Positions 5,338 to 8,715 of a stretch of 8,715 nt of DNA are shown piece by piece (positions within the stretch are counted from its first letter, which is position 1; the number at the start of each line of letters is the position of its first letter). Source of the stretch: Actinomycetota bacterium (GTDB taxonomy: Bacteria > Actinomycetota > Acidimicrobiia > Acidimicrobiales > Ilumatobacteraceae); contig SXYT01000021.1 in NCBI GenBank assembly GCA_005788205.1, positions 1 through 8,715 of the forward strand, given 5' to 3'. The notes beneath the pieces are model-generated. The model was not told where the DNA came from and did not search any database. It saw only the letters and a program-made list of their open reading frames with translations. A program made the translations under genes and the position numbers.

Positions 5338-6186
5338 ATGCCGTTCGCGACAGCAACGGACGGGGTCCGCGTCCACTACGAGGTCATCGGCTTCAGGCGC
5401 AACCCGCCCGTTCTCTTCGTGCAGGGGCTCGGTGCGGAGAAGAACTCCTGGAACCTCCAGCGTGCGGCGCTCGCGCTCCGCTGGCGCACCATCGCACTCG
5501 ACAACCGTGGCGCCGGTCGCAGCGACAAGCCGGAAGGCACCTACGACCTCGAGCAGATGGCGGAGGACGCGATCGCGGTGCTCGACCATGCCGGCATCGA
5601 GTCAGCGCACGTGGTGGGGCTCTCCATGGGCGGCGCCATCAGCCAAATCATCGCGCTGAAGCACCCGAACAGGGTGCGGTCGCTCACGCTCGTCGCCACC
5701 GCCTGCCGTAACCACGAGTGGCGCGAGGAACTCCTGCAGTCGTGGGCCGACGTCGCCGCCACGGAGGGCATGGGTGCCGTCGGCCGCGAGGCCGCACGCT
5801 GGATGATCGGGCCGCGCTCGTTCCGGCGCCTGCTGCCCGCACTCGGCTGGATGGGCCCGCTCCAGTTGTTCAATCCTGCCGGGGCCTTCGTGTCGCAGGT
5901 GCGCGCGATCCTGCGGACCACCGCCGACAACCTGCACTCGGAGCTCGCCAACATCGACTGCCCCACGATGGTCGTCGTGGGCAACCAGGACGTGCTCACC
6001 CCCCGCGGTGACGCCGAAGAAATCGCCTCGCTCATTCCCACAGCCGAGCTCGTGATCATCAGCGGCGGGGCACACGGCCTGCACATCGAGCATGCCGCCA
6101 CCTTCAACAGGATCCTGCTCGAGTTCCTCGGCCGTGCCGAGAAGGTGCACGTGCCGCACGGGCGTGCCGCCCGCGAAGCCGTCTGA
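5338..6186 (+). CDS. Alpha/beta hydrolase
   Basis: A 282-residue alpha/beta hydrolase of the class that includes 3-oxoadipate enol-lactonase-like, epoxide-hydrolase-like and haloperoxidase-like proteins. The triad looks complete: S96 in GLSMGG (94-99), D218 in GNQDVLTP, and H246 in GGAHGLHIE. The oxyanion region is VQGLGAEKNSW (28-38), with Gln replacing the commoner HG, and DNRGAGRSDKP (55-65) is the conserved loop after strand 4. A Met/Leu-rich cap segment spans about 130-190. The ATG at 5338 is chosen because it gives the normal fold start (DGVRVHYEVIG) and follows the SDR stop by seven bases; the frame is open further upstream but that part is shadow. Its stop overlaps the next ATG by one base (TGATG), so translation of the two is probably coupled. 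The substrate is unknown. Confidence 0.88.
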   Translation: MPFATATDGVRVHYEVIGFRRNPPVLFVQGLGAEKNSWNLQRAALALRWRTIALDNRGAGRSDKPEGTYDLEQMAEDAIAVLDHAGIESAHVVGLSMGGAISQIIALKHPNRVRSLTLVATACRNHEWREELLQSWADVAATEGMGAVGREAARWMIGPRSFRRLLPALGWMGPLQLFNPAGAFVSQVRAILRTTADNLHSELANIDCPTMVVVGNQDVLTPRGDAEEIASLIPTAELVIISGGAHGLHIEHAATFNRILLEFLGRAEKVHVPHGRAAREAV

Positions 6187-7130
6187 TGCGCATCGTCGTC
6201 GTCGGTGCGGGTCTCTCCGGTCTGATGGCAGCCCGCTCGCTCGTCTCGAGCGGCCACGACGTGACGGTGATGGACAAGGGACGCAGCCCCGGCGGGCGCC
6301 TGGCCACGCGCCGCATGGCAGGTGCGCGCCTCGACCACGGCGCGCAGTTCTTCACCGTGCGCAGCGCGGAGTTCCGCGCCCACGTGGACGCATGGATCGC
6401 GGACGGCGTCGTGCACGAGTGGTGCCGCGGGTTCACCGCCCAGGACGGCCACCCCCGCTACGTCGGCACCGACGGGATGAACGCGATCGCCAAGCACCTG
6501 GCTGCCGGGCTGGACGTGCGGTGCGACCACCTGGTCTTTGCCATCCGCAGGGACGGGGACGACTGGCAGGTGCAGACAGACGACGCCGTCGACCACCAAG
6601 CGGACGCCGTCATCCTCACTGCCCCGGTGCCCCAGTCGTTCTCTCTGCTCTTCGGGGCGGGCATCGAGATGCCGGCGGAGATGCGCGGCACCGACTACGA
6701 CCGCACGCTCGGCCTGCTCGCCGTGCTCGACTCAGATGACCATTCGGTACCGGCCCCGGGGGGCGTGCAGAACCCGGACGACACGTTCCAGTTCATCGGG
6801 GACAACAAGGCCAAGGGGATCAGCGAGGTCCCCGCACTCACCTTCCACTTCTCCCCCGCATTCAGCGAGGCACGGTTCGATGCCGACCCCGCCGAGGTCC
6901 ACGCCGAACTGCTGGAGACCGTCTCACCGTGGCTCGGCCGCGCCGGGGTCGTGGAATCCCAGGTGAAGAAGTGGCGTTTCGCAACGCCCCGCCGGGCCTG
7001 GCCGGAGCCGTGCTGGATGGCCCCGGGACTGCCCCTCGTGCTGGCCGGGGACGCCTTTGCTGGCCCGAAGGTGGAGGGGGCGGCCCTCAGCGGTCTGGCC
7101 GCCGCCACGGCCCTGAACTCCATGGCCTGA
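6186..7130 (+). CDS. Renalase-like FAD-dependent oxidoreductase
   Basis: A 314-residue flavoprotein with the amine-oxidase/renalase layout. The ADP-binding GAGLSG (7-12) follows the first strand MRIVVV; an acidic D30 ends strand 2; GRSPGGRLATRRMAGARLDH (32-51) and GAQFFTVR (52-59) are the FAD-contact segments typical of renalase-like proteins; VKKWRFATP (259-267 region) and LVLAGDAFAGPKVEGAALSG (286-305 region) are the C-terminal FAD-binding motifs. Characterised bacterial renalases oxidise misreduced isomers of NAD(P)H, which would fit beside a dinucleotide-binding SDR, but monoamine oxidation or a desaturase-like reaction cannot be excluded. It is the last gene of the unit and overlaps the hydrolase stop by one base. 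No signal peptide; expected in the cytoplasm. Confidence 0.82.
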   Translation: MRIVVVGAGLSGLMAARSLVSSGHDVTVMDKGRSPGGRLATRRMAGARLDHGAQFFTVRSAEFRAHVDAWIADGVVHEWCRGFTAQDGHPRYVGTDGMNAIAKHLAAGLDVRCDHLVFAIRRDGDDWQVQTDDAVDHQADAVILTAPVPQSFSLLFGAGIEMPAEMRGTDYDRTLGLLAVLDSDDHSVPAPGGVQNPDDTFQFIGDNKAKGISEVPALTFHFSPAFSEARFDADPAEVHAELLETVSPWLGRAGVVESQVKKWRFATPRRAWPEPCWMAPGLPLVLAGDAFAGPKVEGAALSGLAAATALNSMA

Positions 7131-7159
7131 ACGGTTCCGAACGGCGGGCGTGGATGCAT

Positions 7160-7176
7160 GCACCGTGCAGAGGTGC
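7160..7176. terminator. Weak hairpin between convergent genes
   Basis: GCACC (7160-7164), a seven-base loop, then GGTGC (7172-7176), in the 61-base gap between two convergent stop codons. The perfect palindrome TGCATGCA (7155-7162) overlaps its left arm. There is no T-run on either strand, so a role as a two-way terminator is only plausible. Confidence 0.25.
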
Positions 7177-7191
7177 CGGGCGCGCGGCTGC

Positions 7192-8172
7192 TCAGCGGGT
7201 GACGCTGGCGAGGAGCGAGGAGGTGGCGGCGCGCATCGCATCGGTGGCGGCGCTCTTCGGCAGACGGTCGCAGATGCGCTCGGCATCATCAACGAACGCA
7301 CTTGCCCGCTTGATCGAAGTCTCGAAACCCCCGCTTGAGCGCACGATCGCGAGGACCTTCTCGCGTTCCACCTGGTCAAGCGGCTTGCCGAGGATCGCGT
7401 TCAGCTCGCTGGCGGCCGCACCGCCGGCGGCGAGGGTGTGCAGCACTGGGAGGGTGTAGACGCCCTCCTCCATGTCGTGGCCGGCGGGCTTGCCGAGCTC
7501 CTCGTCGGTTGCGACCAGGTCCAGGACATCGTCGACGATCTGGAACACCATGCCGTACGCGGTGCCGTAGTCGGTGAGAAGGTCGATGGTGGCACGGTCA
7601 TGGCCGGCCACGATGCCGCCGATGCGTGCGGCTGTGGAGTACAGCGACGCCGTCTTGCCGTCGATCGAGGTGAGGTACGACTCCACGGGGCGGGCCACGT
7701 TGTAGGTGTGGCGCAGTTCCTCGATCTGGCCCTCGCACAGCCGGCCGATGGTGCGGGCCAGGAGTCCGGCGACCTCGGTGCCGAGCGACGCGGCGATCTC
7801 GGAGGCGCGGGCGAGCAGGAAGTCACCGGCCAGGATCGCCTGCAGGTTGCCCCACTTGGCGTTCACGGTGTCCACGCCACGGCGGGTCATGGACTCGTCC
7901 ATCACGTCGTCGTGGTAAAGCGAGCCGAGGTGCACGAGTTCACAGCTGATACCGCCGAGGACGGCCTCCTCGATGGCCGGGGCATCGTTGCCCACACGCG
8001 AAGCGACAATCGTCATGACGGGGCGGAGGCGCTTTCCACCGGCCGAGATGAGGTGCGAGGCAATTTCGGTGAGGTATGCGTCGGACGTGCGCACGGCGCC
8101 CAGCAGGGCCTGCTCCACGCGCTGCCGGTCGGCATCCATGGTCGGCAGGCCGAGCAGCGGCGAGGTGGTCAC
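7192..8172 (-). CDS. Polyprenyl diphosphate synthase (trans-isoprenyl type, long-chain)
   Basis: A 326-residue all-trans prenyltransferase that adds isopentenyl diphosphate units to an allylic primer. Seen: GGKRLRP (45-51) for diphosphate binding, first Asp-rich motif DDVMD (88-92) in LYHDDVMDES, GDFLL (116-120), second Asp-rich motif DDVLD (214-218) in FQIVDDVLD, then KPAGHDMEEG (228-237). The residue five before the first motif is Gly (G83) rather than Phe/Tyr, which in this family allows long products. With the LGSLYHDD context this resembles mycobacterial GrcC-type enzymes that make the menaquinone side chain; GGPP synthesis is the alternative. I chose GTG 8172 because it follows a TAACCT box by seven bases; the frame is open further upstream, and ATG at residue 12 is the other option. 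It diverges from clpC. Confidence 0.9.
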   Translation of the reverse strand: MTTSPLLGLPTMDADRQRVEQALLGAVRTSDAYLTEIASHLISAGGKRLRPVMTIVASRVGNDAPAIEEAVLGGISCELVHLGSLYHDDVMDESMTRRGVDTVNAKWGNLQAILAGDFLLARASEIAASLGTEVAGLLARTIGRLCEGQIEELRHTYNVARPVESYLTSIDGKTASLYSTAARIGGIVAGHDRATIDLLTDYGTAYGMVFQIVDDVLDLVATDEELGKPAGHDMEEGVYTLPVLHTLAAGGAAASELNAILGKPLDQVEREKVLAIVRSSGGFETSIKRASAFVDDAERICDRLPKSAATDAMRAATSSLLASVTR

Positions 8173-8179
8173 AATCCAC

Positions 8180-8185
8180 AGGTTA
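8180..8185 (-). promoter_or_regulatory. Putative -10 box for polyprenyl synthase gene
   Basis: On the minus strand TAACCT is followed by seven bases (GTGGATT) and the GTG at 8172. There is no Shine-Dalgarno, so a leaderless transcript is likely, and this decides the start codon chosen. Confidence 0.5.
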
Positions 8186-8256
8186 GGGCGCAAATCGCGG
8201 GCTCCGTCCGGGGTGACCCACGGCTCGTCCCGCCCAGAACCAGCACTCCCCGCCGA

Positions 8257-8262
8257 TACACT
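8257..8262 (+). promoter_or_regulatory. Candidate -10 box for clpC
   Basis: TACACT lies 39 bases before the clpC start in the 129-base divergent gap. It would give a leader of about 30 bases containing the ribosome site. No clear -35 pairs with it, so support is weak. The rest of the gap holds one CGC-N5-GCG dyad (8189-8199) and nothing else recognisable. Confidence 0.25.
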
Positions 8263-8285
8263 TCCCGTCAGTATCCACCGATCCC

Positions 8286-8296
8286 AAAGAGGGTGG
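8286..8296 (+). promoter_or_regulatory. Ribosome binding site deciding the clpC TTG start
   Basis: AAAGAGGGTGG contains GAGGG ending eight bases before TTG 8302. An in-frame GTG at 8293 lies inside this site, so it is unlikely to be the start. Confidence 0.5.
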
Positions 8297-8301
8297 TCCC
8301 T

Positions 8302-8646
8302 TTGTTCGAACGCTTCACTGACCGGGCCCGACGGGTGGTTGTCCTTGCCCAAGAAGAGGCACGCAAGCTGAACCACAGCTACATCGGCACGGAGCACATC
8401 CTGCTCGGCCTCCTCAGCGAGGGCGAGGGCGTCGCCACCCAGGTCCTCGTGAAGCTCGGGGCAGACCTCGGACGCGTGCGCCAGCAGGTCATCCAGTTGC
8501 TCTCCGGCTACCAGGGCCCCGGCGCCAAGGGCGAGGGCCAGCAGTCCGGTTCCGGCTCAGCCGCCTCCGGCGGCAAGGACGAGCCCGGCGAGAAGGGCGG
8601 CAGCCAGATCCTCGACCAGTTCGGCCGCAACCTCACCCAGCTCGCC
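8302..8646 (+). CDS. clpC: ClpC ATPase N-terminal domain (broken off at residue 115)
   Basis: The first 115 residues of ClpC, the Hsp100 AAA+ unfoldase that feeds substrates to the ClpP protease. It starts from TTG with MFERFTDRARRVVVLAQEEA, followed by the Clp N-domain repeat region (NHSYIGTEHILLGLL, 24-38, and ATQVLVKLGADLGRVRQQV, 45-63). A Gly/Ser/Lys-rich linker (about 71-101) follows, then DQFGRNLTQLA (105-115), which in the family leads directly into the first AAA+ domain. After codon 115 the frame stays open to the window end but no longer resembles ClpC: the expected REGKLDPVIGR segment is absent and the opposite strand reads as an aldehyde dehydrogenase. So the gene is cut by a join at 8641-8647. 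ClpC is usually essential in actinobacteria, which argues for an assembly artefact rather than natural truncation. Confidence 0.9.
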
Positions 8647-8715
8647 CCGCGCTTCCTCCAGCGTCTTGCCGTTCTCAAGTGTGATGGTGCGCGCCAGCTC
8701 CTCAGTGTTCTCCTC
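8641..8715 (-). CDS. Aldehyde dehydrogenase fragment joined to clpC
   Basis: Read on the minus strand from the window end, 25 codons encode an N-terminal-region segment of an NAD-dependent aldehyde dehydrogenase, including EELARTITLENGKTLEEARGE. The pattern (E-L-A-x-x-I-T-x-E-x-GKT-x-x-E-A-x-G-E) is typical of the ALDH superfamily, closest in feel to methylmalonate-semialdehyde dehydrogenases. The 5' part of the gene would lie beyond 8715; its 3' part is missing because the sequence switches to clpC at 8641-8647. The fragment is too short to name a substrate. Its codon use is like the rest of the window, so it may come from the same or a related genome. Confidence 0.75.

Noticed and set aside
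4182..5339. 385-codon minus-strand frame opposite the SDR gene
   Set aside because: The composition is typical antisense of GC-rich coding (H/G/R/A rich) and no motif is seen, while the plus strand encodes a well-formed Rossmann protein.
5541..6599. 352-codon minus-strand frame opposite the hydrolase and oxidoreductase genes
   Set aside because: It crosses the border of two real, motif-bearing plus-strand genes and has no domain of its own.
6953..6978. Exact GGAAT-N18-GTT, a SigR/SigH-type promoter match, on the plus strand
   Set aside because: It lies inside the oxidoreductase gene about 150 bases before its end, with only a convergent gene downstream, so there is nothing to drive; a match by chance is reasonably likely in 8.7 kb on two strands.
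8173..8397. N-terminal extension of the polyprenyl synthase up to an ATG at 8397
   Set aside because: The extension overlaps the clpC gene on the other strand and lies upstream of the TAACCT box; the family's conserved region starts normally from the GTG at 8172.
8647..8715. Continuation of the clpC frame to the window end as a novel ClpC C-terminus
   Set aside because: The translated residues do not resemble ClpC, and the opposite strand gives a clear aldehyde dehydrogenase segment, so this is a shadow past the join.

Overview
The window is compact, high-GC, gene-dense DNA with frequent GTG and TTG starts. The protein content suggests an actinomycete: a SigH/SigR-type ECF sigma factor with an RsrA-type zinc anti-sigma factor, an actinobacterial-style ClpC N-terminus, and a GrcC-like polyprenyl diphosphate synthase. 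I infer a lineage such as Acidimicrobiia, but the sequence alone cannot place it. No rRNA, tRNA, CRISPR array or insertion sequence was seen, and no gene-free stretch exceeds 300 bases.

Left part (1-2773). A leftward two-gene unit (alpha/beta hydrolase, then a Cys-type sulfatase cut by the window edge) diverges from a rightward unit: MarR-family regulator, ECF sigma factor, redox-type anti-sigma factor. Only 19 bases separate the divergent genes, and their putative -10 elements overlap. A 50-residue membrane protein with its own -10-like box follows the anti-sigma gene.

Middle (2801-7130). tilS (tRNA-Ile lysidine synthetase) is followed by a protein I read as a tyrosine/dual-specificity-phosphatase-fold protein whose catalytic Cys is Ala (HAX5R instead of HCX5R), so a probable pseudophosphatase. 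A tight three-gene unit comes next: an extended SDR with a degraded YxxxK motif, an alpha/beta hydrolase with an intact triad, and a renalase-like FAD oxidoreductase.

Right part (7192-8715). A long-chain-type polyprenyl diphosphate synthase faces the oxidoreductase and diverges from clpC. clpC matches the family only to residue 115. At 8641-8647 the sequence switches to the opposite strand of an aldehyde dehydrogenase gene. This is most simply a chimeric assembly join at a 6-7 base shared word, less likely a real rearrangement.

Five genes have a TANNNT hexamer ending 6-8 bases before the start codon, the geometry expected of leaderless transcripts. This recurring pattern also decides the start choice for the SDR (GTG at 4359) and the polyprenyl synthase (GTG at 8172).
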